Positions 25,332 through 33,754 of a stretch of 64,000 bases of DNA are shown piece after piece. Positions within the stretch are counted from its first letter, which is position 1. Each line of letters begins with the position of its first letter. Below the pieces are notes generated by a model. That model searched no databases. It had not been told where the DNA came from and saw only the letters and a program-made list of their open reading frames with translations. This DNA is from Carnobacterium_A antarcticum (GTDB lineage: Bacteria > Bacillota > Bacilli > Lactobacillales > Carnobacteriaceae): assembly GCF_042658365.1 (NCBI RefSeq), contig NZ_JBHSQC010000015.1. One strand, written 5' to 3'. Both the position numbers and the translations under genes were made by a program.

Positions 25332-26219
25332 ATGCAAAAAGAACAATTAGAAATCGTAAAAAATGGACAAGGTTTTATTGCGGCACTCGATCAAAGTGGT
25401 GGTAGTACTCCAGCAGCTTTAGCGCTTTATGGCGTTTCAGAAGATTCCTATTCAGGCGAAGATGAGATGTTTGATCTCGTTCACGAGATGAGAACGCGCA
25501 TCGTTACCTCTCCTGCTTTCAATTCTGATTCTATTTTAGGCGCTATTTTATTCGAACAAACGATGGACCGTAAAGTTGAAGGTCTTTTTACTCCGGATTA
25601 TTTATGGGAAAAGAAAGGCATTGTTCCTTTCTTAAAAGTTGATAAAGGATTAGCTGAAGAAGCTGACGGTGTTCAATTAATGAAGCCCAATCCTGGATTA
25701 GACGAATTATTAAAGAGAGCAAATGAAAGACATATTTTTGGCACTAAAATGCGTTCTGTTATTAAAGAAGCCAATCCTGAAGGCATTAAGAAAGTTGTCG
25801 ACCAACAATTCGAAGTCGGCAAACAAATCATTGCTGCTGGTTTAGTTCCAATTATTGAACCTGAAGTAGATATCAACAGCAAAGACAAAGAAAAATCTGA
25901 AGAACTCTTAAAACAAGAACTTCTAAACCATTTGGATAAATTAGGCGAAAATGAACCGGTTATGTTGAAACTTTCCATTCCGTCTGTGGACAACTTCTAT
26001 AAAGAATTGATCGAACATCCAAAAGTTGTCCGAGTCGTTGCTCTTTCCGGCGGCTACACACGTGAAAAAGCCGATGAAAAATTATTAGCCAATCACGGTT
26101 TGATCGCCAGCTTCTCAAGAGCCTTATCTGAAGGGCTAAGTGTTTCTCAATCAGACGAAGACTACAATAAATTATTGGAAGAATCCATCAAAAAAATCTA
26201 TGAAGCTTCAATAGCGTAA
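25332..26219 (+). CDS. fda: Class I fructose-1,6-bisphosphate aldolase
   Basis: A 295-residue cytoplasmic Schiff-base aldolase of the bacterial class I (FbaB/Fda) type, splitting fructose-1,6-bisphosphate to triose phosphates. FIAALDQSGGSTPAAL near the N-terminus, FLKVDKGL, PIIEPEVDI and the catalytic Lys region EPVMLKLSIPS are visible, with VVALSGGYTREKA after it. AAGGAG lies 11 bases before the ATG at 25332. Single gene with promoter and terminator. Many Lactobacillales carry this in addition to a class II enzyme. Confidence 0.94.
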   Translation: MQKEQLEIVKNGQGFIAALDQSGGSTPAALALYGVSEDSYSGEDEMFDLVHEMRTRIVTSPAFNSDSILGAILFEQTMDRKVEGLFTPDYLWEKKGIVPFLKVDKGLAEEADGVQLMKPNPGLDELLKRANERHIFGTKMRSVIKEANPEGIKKVVDQQFEVGKQIIAAGLVPIIEPEVDINSKDKEKSEELLKQELLNHLDKLGENEPVMLKLSIPSVDNFYKELIEHPKVVRVVALSGGYTREKADEKLLANHGLIASFSRALSEGLSVSQSDEDYNKLLEESIKKIYEASIA

Positions 26220-26233
26220 CTCATAAATCGAAA

Positions 26234-26271
26234 CAAAAAAGAGTTGAGACTTAAATCTCAACTCTTTTTTT
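26234..26271. terminator. Bidirectional terminator after fda
   Basis: AAAAAAGAGTTGAGA and TCTCAACTCTTTTTT form a perfect inverted repeat. Confidence 0.92.
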
Positions 26272-26287
26272 ATTTGCCTAAGTTTTA

Positions 26288-26848
26288 TTACTTATCTTCC
26301 TTACTTTGTTCCTCTAGAAAACTCAGCAGTTTAAGAGTCGTATTTCGATTCCTGATGGTTACCTGCTTATAGTAAGGACGACTGGCTAATTTGGAGTAAT
26401 GCGTTTTACTGTAATTTTTTTGAAAAGAAGAAGACCAAAAAACGGCATGCTTCCCGATATGAATTCTTTCATAAGGTGTATCAATAGCCGCTAGCAGTTC
26501 AATAATCTTTTCCTTATCCGCTGAAGGCAGCAAGAATAAGGCGTTGTGTCTGTAACCTTCTTCTGCTCCCCACCAAGCTGGGCTATCAGCCAATTCTGCT
26601 TGGTACTTTTCTGCAGAAAGGACCAAAACTTCAACCGGAAAATCAAAGTGTTCAGACAAGATTTTTTGGCATTTGGCTAATACATCTTGCTCCGTATCTT
26701 CCTCGCTGTCGACAATCAAATTGCCGCTGTTAATATGAGATTTGACATTCGTAAAACCAGCGTTGACCAGGTATTCTTTAAACTCGCCCATGGGAACTCT
26801 ATTTTTCCCTCCAACATTGACCCCTCGCAATAAAATAATAAACCGCAT
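26288..26848 (-). CDS. DUF1697 family protein
   Basis: 186 residues of the DUF1697 family, function unknown. The start IILLRGVNVGGKNRVPMGEFKE, then NVKSHINSGNLIVDSEE and the C-terminal KLASRPYYKQVTIRNRNTTLKLL are diagnostic. The family is widespread in bacteria and may bind nucleic acid or nucleotides, but this is unproven. AAAGGAG precedes the ATG at 26848. Confidence 0.93.
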   Translation of the reverse strand: MRFIILLRGVNVGGKNRVPMGEFKEYLVNAGFTNVKSHINSGNLIVDSEEDTEQDVLAKCQKILSEHFDFPVEVLVLSAEKYQAELADSPAWWGAEEGYRHNALFLLPSADKEKIIELLAAIDTPYERIHIGKHAVFWSSSFQKNYSKTHYSKLASRPYYKQVTIRNRNTTLKLLSFLEEQSKEDK

Positions 26849-26926
26849 AGTACCGAACTCCTTTTTAGTTTAACTAGCTTATTCGCTTCAACAGATAAAC
26901 TTCTTTCTGATACTGCTTTTAGCTGC

Positions 26927-27850
26927 TCAATTGCTCCATAAAAATTCAGCGACCAGCTTATCCACTTTAATATTCTCGTGCAGCTGACTGTGATGAGCTT
27001 GCGCTCCCGTTATTTCTTCATCATGATAATCAAGGCCATTTGTTTGCATTAAATAACCGATCGCCAACCCGCTTCTGACCGGAACGGTGCCGTCTCCTTC
27101 AGAACCATCTTGCAAATCGCCAACAATGTTCAGCATTTTAGTTGATGAGGGGTACTGTTGAATAGCGGCTGAAAAGTCGCCATACCGCTCGCTGATAACC
27201 GATGGGCCATCCTGACTTAACGCATCAAGTGTTTGCGTTTCATTGCCCGTCACAAAATCATTAAACGGAGCACCGATGGCAATAAATTTGTCAACGGTTG
27301 GCAGTGAGTCATCATTCCCATAGGTGACGAGGTACCGGAAACTGCTCACACCCCCCATCGAGTGACCGACCAGATTAACTTCATCGATTTGATAGGTTTC
27401 TTTTAAATAGGATAGAACAGCTTTGATCCAATCGGCTTGGTTCCATTCATTGTTTTTATTATCCGCAAACAATACCTGAATCAATGGATTAATTGCTTGG
27501 TCCTGCCAACTGCCTGTTTCAGAAACACTGCCATCCGGTTGAACGGTTACCGTTAAAGCTTTTTCCCCGAGGCCGCTGACTTCCAAACGAGACAGCATAC
27601 CATCAAACGTACCTTTCGTTCCTTCATAACCATGGATAAAGAGCGTTGGAACAGTCGTCTGATTTGTGGTCAATGGATCCGTTGATTCGCTACTGGAAAT
27701 AGCTGCTTCACTCGTGCTAGGAGTTTTCGATTCAATTGAAGAACGTCCTTCATTAATCGATCCAGCTGACCGTTCACTTTGACTTTGGCACCCCAAACTC
27801 ACAATACTTAGCAAGGCGACCATAAACGTAAACAGAAATGTCTTTCTCAT
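26927..27850 (-). CDS. DUF915 alpha/beta-hydrolase lipoprotein
   Basis: A 307-residue exported lipoprotein. The signal peptide ends in LSIVSLGC, with the lipidated Cys at residue 21; a Ser/Thr-rich linker follows to about residue 65. The hydrolase domain of the DUF915 (cell-surface hydrolase) family shows TLFIHGYEGTKGTF, nucleophile GHSMGGVSS, acid GDGTVPVRS and His in QAHHSQLHEN. Probably an esterase or lipase on the outer face of the membrane; substrate unknown. GGGAG precedes the ATG at 27850. Confidence 0.9.
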   Translation of the reverse strand: MRKTFLFTFMVALLSIVSLGCQSQSERSAGSINEGRSSIESKTPSTSEAAISSSESTDPLTTNQTTVPTLFIHGYEGTKGTFDGMLSRLEVSGLGEKALTVTVQPDGSVSETGSWQDQAINPLIQVLFADNKNNEWNQADWIKAVLSYLKETYQIDEVNLVGHSMGGVSSFRYLVTYGNDDSLPTVDKFIAIGAPFNDFVTGNETQTLDALSQDGPSVISERYGDFSAAIQQYPSSTKMLNIVGDLQDGSEGDGTVPVRSGLAIGYLMQTNGLDYHDEEITGAQAHHSQLHENIKVDKLVAEFLWSN

Positions 27851-28130
27851 GCATTACCACTCCCGACAAGTTTGAATTTATTGCAGTGAATCATTTTATC
27901 TATCATAAAACAAAAACAGGCTTTTTAGTACCCAAATCTGCACTTCCGAGGGGCAGTTTGCCTCGTTCTTATGCTTTCAGGGAAAACACACCTTGTTAAT
28001 ATGAGTTCGTTCAGTTTATCCACAAAAATAGACAAGTCCTCTGATTTATACGAGTGACTTGCCCCAAATAAGAAAAGGCTGACTAAAGAGTCAACAACTA
28101 GTTGTAAAAGTGTTCCATCGAATCAGACAT

Positions 28131-28940
28131 TTAGAGTGATTCAATAACCGTTAGATCGTCTTTTGACAATTCAAAATCGAATAACTCCAAGTTTTCAGCT
28201 TGGTGTTTGCTATTATGCGATTTTGGTATAACTGCAACGCCTCTTTGGATTTGGTAGCGCAGCAAGACTTGTCCCCAGTTTTTATCGTATTTTTCGCCGA
28301 TTGCCGTTAACTTGGCAGTCTGTTCTTCGTTCACTTTATTTAATGGGCTCCACGCTTCCGGAAGAATATCATTTTTGAGTAGATACTCAATCAGTTCATT
28401 ATTCCAAGTATGCGGATTTGATTGAATTTGATTAACAACAGGTTGAATGCGAGCAAAAGTTTTTAACAATTCTAATTGTTCAATACTAAAATTCGATACG
28501 CCGATCGATTTGATTTTTCCTTGATCAACGAATGATTCCAACACTTCCCAAGTCTGTTTTAATGTATCTTTATCTTCAATGGGGTGATGGATCAAATACA
28601 AGTCGATATAGTCCGTTTTTAAATTTTCGAAACTTTGTAAAATCGTTTGCTCTACTCGTTCTTTAGAACCAATGTATTCTTCTTTTGCTGGAATTTTTGT
28701 CGTAAGATAAAACTCGCTACGATCGACCCCGCTTTCGTAAACTGTTTTTCCAACTCCCGCTTCATTCCGATAAGAAATAGCCGTATCAATCAAACGATAG
28801 CCGGCTTTGATCGCAGATTGCAGTGCACTAAAGTCGCCGTTCAATTCACCATTGTATTGATTGCCTTCTTTTCCATAGGTATTCGTTCCGGTTCCGATTA
28901 CCGGGATGTCTGTTCCATTTGCTAAAGTAATAGTTTCCAT
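28131..28940 (-). CDS. Aldo/keto reductase
   Basis: A 269-residue NADPH-dependent oxidoreductase of the AKR superfamily. The catalytic tetrad is visible as Asp52 and Tyr57 (RLIDTAISYRNE), Lys82 (LTTKIP) and His118 (LYLIHHP). IGVSNFSIEQL, and VAVIPKSHNSKHQAENL for the cofactor phosphate, are typical. Substrate is probably a small aldehyde or keto acid, not determinable here. AAAGGGG precedes the ATG at 28940. The gene stands alone. Confidence 0.93.
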   Translation of the reverse strand: METITLANGTDIPVIGTGTNTYGKEGNQYNGELNGDFSALQSAIKAGYRLIDTAISYRNEAGVGKTVYESGVDRSEFYLTTKIPAKEEYIGSKERVEQTILQSFENLKTDYIDLYLIHHPIEDKDTLKQTWEVLESFVDQGKIKSIGVSNFSIEQLELLKTFARIQPVVNQIQSNPHTWNNELIEYLLKNDILPEAWSPLNKVNEEQTAKLTAIGEKYDKNWGQVLLRYQIQRGVAVIPKSHNSKHQAENLELFDFELSKDDLTVIESL

Positions 28941-29081
28941 TGGCTTATTCCCCTTTACTATTTCATTAACTGTACTCTCATCTATAATAGTAAATATTTT
29001 TACTGTACTAAGTCAAGTTTTTAGGTGCTCCTCACTACTAGAGCCTATATCATTTTTGACAAATCATCCATTTTCAAAGAA

Positions 29082-29121
29082 AAAACGAGGTTGGGACAAA
29101 AGTCCAAACCTCGTCTCTTTT
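29082..29121. terminator. GAGGTTGGGAC-type bidirectional hairpin
   Basis: ACGAGGTTGGGAC and GTCCAAACCTCGT form a stem with T-rich flanks on both sides. Hairpins with this GAGGTTGGGACAAAAGTCC core recur, from memory, as terminators in many Lactobacillales genomes. Confidence 0.8.
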
Positions 29122-29151
29122 AATCGTCCATAAAAATGAATAGCAAGTACA

Positions 29152-29418
29152 TTAATTGACTTCTTTGCCATGGTCAAATTGCGCTTCTTTCTCAATCTGT
29201 CCATTTTGATGATACCGAATCCATTTTCCATCCTTAACATCATTATCTAAGTGACCAATTTGCCATAACTCTCCGCTTTTGCGATAAAACTTCCATTTTC
29301 CTTGCATTTGACCATCAAAAAGACCGATTGCTTTGGTTTTTCCATTTTCAAAATAATGCGTTCGTATTCCGTCTTCGGTCACTTGTTTGATTTGTCCATT
29401 TTTATAATAACCGTTCAC
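29152..29418 (-). CDS. MORN/YwqK-type repeat protein
   Basis: 88 residues built of about four repeats of the type YxxNGxI...G...GxWxxY (YYKNGQIKQ, YFENGKTKAIGLFDGQMQGKWKFY, GHLDNDVKDGKWIRYHQNGQI). YwqK-like proteins of this form are sometimes annotated as antitoxins (in Bacillus next to the toxin YwqJ); no toxin gene is adjacent here. Start is GTG at 29418, after GGAGG. It lies 60 bases after the HMCES-type gene on the same strand. Confidence 0.8.
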   Translation of the reverse strand: MNGYYKNGQIKQVTEDGIRTHYFENGKTKAIGLFDGQMQGKWKFYRKSGELWQIGHLDNDVKDGKWIRYHQNGQIEKEAQFDHGKEVN

Positions 29419-29477
29419 AATTGCTCCTCCTCGTAAATGGGTTGCAGCTTCAATTCATTAGAAGCAGCAGCTCTAAG

Positions 29478-30038
29478 TTACACCTCTTCGACCGTTAGTT
29501 CAGGCATTGCCTTTTTTAAATATTCTCCAGCAAAATCATCGTTGGTCAAATAGCGTTTGATCTCTGATTTTTCAATCAGCAGCGGCATGCGATTGTGGAT
29601 AGGCAAAACCGATTGATTTGGTTCTGTTGTCATAATAATACTACGCGAACCTTCTTTAAATGTTTTGTAAAATCCGCAGATATAGACCGGTTGAGCAGAT
29701 AACGTAAAAAGATATTTTGACTTTTCTTTATTCCATTCAAAGAATCCAGTCGTCGGAAATACACATCGAGTGGTCTGAAAGGCTTTTGAGAACATCTTTT
29801 TCTCTTTAACAGTCTCGCTGCGCGCATTGATGATCAATTGACTTGGTTTAAACCCAGGAAAACCCCATTGCATTCCTGTTACCTGGATATTCTTTTCTTC
29901 GTCTGCCAAAATAAGGGCCGTTGTATCAGATGGGAATACTTCCCCTGTTTTAATTTCACTCGAACTCTTGCTTGCCAAATCATAGATCCGCTTGATCTCA
30001 TCATTCTCGTTAGGTGAAAATCGATACCGACCGCACAT
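29478..30038 (-). CDS. SOS-response-associated peptidase / abasic-site shield (HMCES/YedK family)
   Basis: A 186-residue member of the SRAP family, which covalently traps abasic sites in single-stranded DNA through Cys2. MCGRYRF at the very N-terminus, with Cys2 exposed after Met removal, decides the start at 30038 (GGAGGGG precedes it); the 42 extra codons of the open frame are excluded. INARSET (Asn), FFEWNK (Glu) and IHNRMPLLI (His) complete the active site. It follows the ECF transporter ATPase by 76 bases on the same strand and may share its transcript. Confidence 0.93.
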   Translation of the reverse strand: MCGRYRFSPNENDEIKRIYDLASKSSSEIKTGEVFPSDTTALILADEEKNIQVTGMQWGFPGFKPSQLIINARSETVKEKKMFSKAFQTTRCVFPTTGFFEWNKEKSKYLFTLSAQPVYICGFYKTFKEGSRSIIMTTEPNQSVLPIHNRMPLLIEKSEIKRYLTNDDFAGEYLKKAMPELTVEEV

Positions 30039-30114
30039 GCAAACCCCTCCCGCTTCTTTTATAAGCATAGTATAGACAATTAGCAGAGGAGTTTCTATTA
30101 TAAGACCTTTTTTT

Positions 30115-31506
30115 CTAAAAATGCATAATCTTGTCACAACTCTTGGCAGCCAATTCCTGATCATGAGTAATCACAAAAATGATTTTCCCCATCGCTTTTA
30201 ACTGCTTCATGAGTTTCGTCACGTTTTCCATGTTGGTGTAGTCAAGACCACTGGTTGGTTCATCAAAAATCAAAATATCTTTTCCAGAACAAATGGCGGC
30301 AGCAATCATTACCCGTTGTTGTTGACCGCTCGATAACGAAACCGGGTGCCGGTATTCTAACTTCCGCAAGTCCAACAAGTCGATTACCTCATCATACCGT
30401 TCAGGATTTTGAGCACCTAATAAAATTTCATTTTTCACGCTTTCAGAAAACAACTGGTAATGAACATCTTGCATCACTAAGAAGCAGCGTTTCAGCATTT
30501 GTTTTGCCGTTTGTGGCTTGCCTTTCCAATACACTTGTCCATGCTTGAATTTCAGCAAGCCGGATAGAGCTTTGATGAATGTTGTTTTCCCAACCCCATT
30601 GGCGCCCATAATGCCAATAATCATCGGTTCATCGATTGAAAAAGATGGGATTTCTTTTAGTACTTCTTGCTTTTTATACCCTATCGCTAACTCTTCTCCG
30701 GCCAACAGACTTTCTGTTGTAAAGTCGAATGAACCGATCAACTCTTGCACTGCTTTTTTGTAGGGTTCTAAATCAGTAGAACGCAGGCCTTTTTGATGCA
30801 GTTGTTCATTGCTTAACGCTAAAAAATCTTCTTGATTATAAATGGTTCTTAATTCTCCCTCTTCAAAGTAACAGTAACGATCGGCAATCCCATTCAAGTA
30901 TTCTAACCGATGTTCAGCAACAACAACGGTGATTCCTTTAGCTTTTAACTGACGGATCGTATAGGCGACCATCGCGATTGCGTCTGCATCTAAGTTGCCG
31001 GTTGGTTCGTCTAGAACAACAATCTTTGGTTCGTGGATAGCAGCAGCGCCAAGTGCAACTTTTTGCCGCTCTCCCCCTGACAATTCAAACAGATTGCGAT
31101 CCAACAAATTCTGCAACTCTAAATTTGTACTGACGATATCTATTTTTTTTAAAATCTCAGCTGGTTCTATTCCAGCATTTTCACAAGGAAAAGCAATTTC
31201 TTTCGTGCTATTGATATGGAAAAATTGCGTGTTTGGGTTTTGGAAAACAGAACCGACGATACTCGCATAGTCTTCAATCTGAGATTTCCCCAACTCCAGT
31301 GTATCTGTTCGAAAGCTGCCGCTCCATTCGCCTTCATACACTTCTGGTATCAAGCCATTGATTAATCGCGTAAATGTTGTCTTACCACTGCCGCTTTTCC
31401 CGCAAAGAACGATACACTCGCCTGCTGTTATGTTTAATGCTGAGGCAGCAACAGCCTTTTCGTCGGAAAAAGGATAATGAAAAACAAAGTTCGTTAAATT
31501 GATCAC
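30115..31506 (-). CDS. ECF-type transporter, duplicated ATPase (EcfA-EcfA' fusion)
   Basis: A 463-residue protein with two ABC ATPase domains in one chain. Domain 1: Walker A GKSGSGKTTF, signature LSGGERQKV, Walker B IVVLDEPTGNLD. Domain 2 (from about residue 255): GANGVGKTTF, LSSGQQQRV, ILIFDEPTSGLD. Such fused ATPases energise ECF vitamin or metal uptake systems. Start: GTG at 31506 (VINLTNFVFHYPF), preceded by GAAAGGGG; the longer frame to 31545 overlaps the EcfT end without a better site. Third gene of S-T-A operon order. Confidence 0.9.
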   Translation of the reverse strand: MINLTNFVFHYPFSDEKAVAASALNITAGECIVLCGKSGSGKTTFTRLINGLIPEVYEGEWSGSFRTDTLELGKSQIEDYASIVGSVFQNPNTQFFHINSTKEIAFPCENAGIEPAEILKKIDIVSTNLELQNLLDRNLFELSGGERQKVALGAAAIHEPKIVVLDEPTGNLDADAIAMVAYTIRQLKAKGITVVVAEHRLEYLNGIADRYCYFEEGELRTIYNQEDFLALSNEQLHQKGLRSTDLEPYKKAVQELIGSFDFTTESLLAGEELAIGYKKQEVLKEIPSFSIDEPMIIGIMGANGVGKTTFIKALSGLLKFKHGQVYWKGKPQTAKQMLKRCFLVMQDVHYQLFSESVKNEILLGAQNPERYDEVIDLLDLRKLEYRHPVSLSSGQQQRVMIAAAICSGKDILIFDEPTSGLDYTNMENVTKLMKQLKAMGKIIFVITHDQELAAKSCDKIMHF

Positions 31507-31519
31507 AGCAATCCCCTTT

Positions 31520-32200
31520 CTACAGTACTTGGTGTAAATACACAAACCCGATGATCAACGTTAGACAGAATATATCTTGAATGTTAAAACCTATCCGTTC
31601 GATACTTGTGTGTTTATTCTTACGACTGATTCCCTTCGCCAATGAAGCAATCGTTAAATCTTGTGCCGTATTTCCAGCAGACATCATCATGGGAATAATG
31701 ATGTATTCAAAAAAGCGGACCGGCTGCTTAACCATGTCCCCTTTTGAAAGAAAGATGCCGCGAAACTTCATGGCATCCCGAATATGCTGATAATCTTGCT
31801 TGATTGCTGGTAAAAAACGGACCATCACAATGACTGGAATAAGAATACTTTCTGGTGTCCGTAATTTTCGCAATCCCAGAGTTAATTCTCCCACAGTGGT
31901 AGTTTGCATCAAATACGTTCCAGCCATAATGCACGGCAGCATCAATCGCAAACTTACCGCAAAGAAAATAAGGACCATTGAGACTCCATCGGAAACTTGG
32001 TCAATGACATATTTATCTACCAAAATCATCCCTAAAAAAATCAGCAAATACGTTACCCCGGTTTTTCCTTTATCCGCTAGAATAAACAACAGTGCTAAAA
32101 GGAATACCGTTATTACTTCTAACATACCTTGGACCTGGCTCAGCAAAATGTAGTTGCACCAAAGCAAAATGACCATTTTAGTCCTTGGATCAAGTTGCAT
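31520..32200 (-). CDS. ECF-type transporter transmembrane protein EcfT (CbiQ family)
   Basis: 226 residues with about five to six helices. It is the scaffold that links ATPases to the substrate-binding S protein. The coupling region shows AMKFRGIF and ASLAKGISR, which correspond to the Arg-containing helices that contact the ATPases. The ATG at 32200 overlaps the stop of the S-component gene by one base (TAATG), so translation is coupled. 13 bases separate it from the ATPase gene. Confidence 0.88.
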   Translation of the reverse strand: MQLDPRTKMVILLWCNYILLSQVQGMLEVITVFLLALLFILADKGKTGVTYLLIFLGMILVDKYVIDQVSDGVSMVLIFFAVSLRLMLPCIMAGTYLMQTTTVGELTLGLRKLRTPESILIPVIVMVRFLPAIKQDYQHIRDAMKFRGIFLSKGDMVKQPVRFFEYIIIPMMMSAGNTAQDLTIASLAKGISRKNKHTSIERIGFNIQDIFCLTLIIGFVYLHQVL

Positions 32201-32790
32201 TACACTAGACCAGCTTTGCTAAAATGTTTTTTCACCATTTTTTGACCAAATACCCCGCCAATAATAGAAAAGAGAACCAGTGATACTAAAACAGTCGCAA
32301 TAACGGGCCATTCGAAACTAGCTAGTACCTTTGTGATATAACTATTATCTTTTCCTCTTTCAACCAAACTCTGAATATAAGCTTCTTTCATAAACCACAT
32401 TGGCAAAACCGGTCCCAAATTGCCTAATGAAAAGACAAAATAACTCGCTAAATTCCATTTGTCGCTTACATAATGTCCTTTTTTAGCAACAAAATCTGCT
32501 AAAAAGCCAAAGATTAAACTCGCTAAAAAAGTTGGTCCGAAATGACCAGAACTAAAGTAAAACAGTGCCAATAAGATTCCTACGATTGAAATCGCACCAA
32601 ACTTTTTCACTTTAGTCACTAAAAACATGTAAACAACTCCGGAAAGAAGAGCTGCAAATGAAGGCGCGAAAATATGCGTTCCTCCTGGAATCAATACTAC
32701 TCCTAGCAACGTTCCAACCGATAGACAAACAAAATACAGCGCACTAAAAACGCCGATATTAATTAAATCTCCTACTTTTAGTTTTTCCAT
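32200..32790 (-). CDS. ECF transporter S component, MptD/Trep_Strep family
   Basis: 196 residues, hydrophobic, with six predicted helices. The sequence matches the layout of the Trep_Strep (TIGR02185) putative S components: IGVFSALYFVCLSVGTLLG at the start, HIFAPSFAALLSG and GFLADFVAKKGHY. The ligand of this family is not established. Its ATPase and T partners are encoded directly downstream, so this is a dedicated (group I) ECF system. AGAAGGAG precedes the ATG at 32790. Confidence 0.85.
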   Translation of the reverse strand: MEKLKVGDLINIGVFSALYFVCLSVGTLLGVVLIPGGTHIFAPSFAALLSGVVYMFLVTKVKKFGAISIVGILLALFYFSSGHFGPTFLASLIFGFLADFVAKKGHYVSDKWNLASYFVFSLGNLGPVLPMWFMKEAYIQSLVERGKDNSYITKVLASFEWPVIATVLVSLVLFSIIGGVFGQKMVKKHFSKAGLV

Positions 32791-33244
32791 CTTCTTTTCT
32801 CCTTCTTAAAACGCATTTCTCCAAACTGTCTTGCTTTCATAAAAACAGACAAATTCTTCAACTAGACGTTTTTATTTTAATTAATAGATCAATTTTGTTA
32901 AATGAATCACAGATACATTTCAACCTATCTATTCTAACAGAAAACGAGAAACTTTTTATAGTGATGTTTACTTTTTTTAAAATTACTTATTTACTACCAT
33001 AGAAAATCAAATGGTCTTCTAATCAAAATCAGTTTTTTAAACGGTTCTGTAACGGCATTTAGTTTCTAAATCAAAGATGAGCCGATTGTTTGCCCGTTAC
33101 ACAATAAATCCCATAACACTAAACGCTCATCTAAGATTTTGCTGCAGCAGCAAACTTTTAGATGAGCGACTTAATTTTTTAGCACATTAGAATAACTATT
33201 TTCTTCAAGTAAGGGGGCGATTTTGACTGTTCACTTCTCAGTCT
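32791..33244. other. 454-base intergenic region between ribH and the ECF operon
   Basis: No coding gene and no recognised riboswitch. It should contain the ECF promoter. Near the ribH side is a large inverted repeat at 33123-33171: CGCTCATCTAA and TTAGATGAGCG enclose GTTTGCTGC/GCAGCAAA; it may end the rib transcript although no T run follows. Confidence 0.6.
33123..33171 (-). terminator. Large hairpin downstream of ribH, possible terminator
   Basis: Outer arms CGCTCATCTAA and TTAGATGAGCG and an inner GCTGC-GCAGC stem give a long stem-loop 74 bases after the ribH stop. Lacks a clear T run, so termination is uncertain. Confidence 0.5.
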
Positions 33245-33706
33245 TTACATACCTTTCAACAGATTAGCCATTTCAATTGCAGAAACGGCTGAGTCATACC
33301 CTTTATTTCCAGCTTTAGTACCGGCACGTTCAATAGCTTGTTCGATATTGTCAGTCGTCAAAACACCAAAAATAACAGGTACTCCTGTATTCATTGCAGC
33401 TGCAGCTACTCCTTTCGAAACTTCTGCACATACATAATCATAATGTGAGGTAGAACCCTTTATGACTGCACCTAACGTGATAACAGCATCGTAATCTCCT
33501 GATGCTGCCATTTTTTGGGCTACTAACGGGATTTCATAAGCTCCCGGTACCCACGCAACAGTGATTTCTTCCTCTGACATACCATGTCTGCTCAACCCGT
33601 CCACTGCACCGCTCAATAATTTTGACCCGATAAATTCATTAAACCGTGCAACCACGATCCCTACTTTTAAACCTTTTGCAATTAAGTTTCCTTCGAATAC
33701 GTTCAT
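33245..33706 (-). CDS. ribH: 6,7-dimethyl-8-ribityllumazine synthase
   Basis: A 153-residue enzyme that joins 5-amino-6-ribitylaminouracil with dihydroxybutanone phosphate to make lumazine, the penultimate step to riboflavin; it forms an icosahedral shell in relatives. VVARFNEFIGSKLL, VPGAYEIPLVAQ, GAVIKGSTSHYDYV with the catalytic His, and PVIFGVLTTDN are intact. GGAGG precedes the ATG at 33706. Last gene of ribD-ribE-ribBA-ribH. Confidence 0.97.
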   Translation of the reverse strand: MNVFEGNLIAKGLKVGIVVARFNEFIGSKLLSGAVDGLSRHGMSEEEITVAWVPGAYEIPLVAQKMAASGDYDAVITLGAVIKGSTSHYDYVCAEVSKGVAAAAMNTGVPVIFGVLTTDNIEQAIERAGTKAGNKGYDSAVSAIEMANLLKGM

Positions 33707-33754
33707 TTGAATTCCTCCATTTAAGTTATTTTTAGCAGCTCTTGATGCCTTTTC

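Noticed and set aside
29152..29418. YwqK-type protein as half of a toxin-antitoxin pair
   Set aside because: No toxin-like gene next to it; only the MORN-like repeat structure can be supported.
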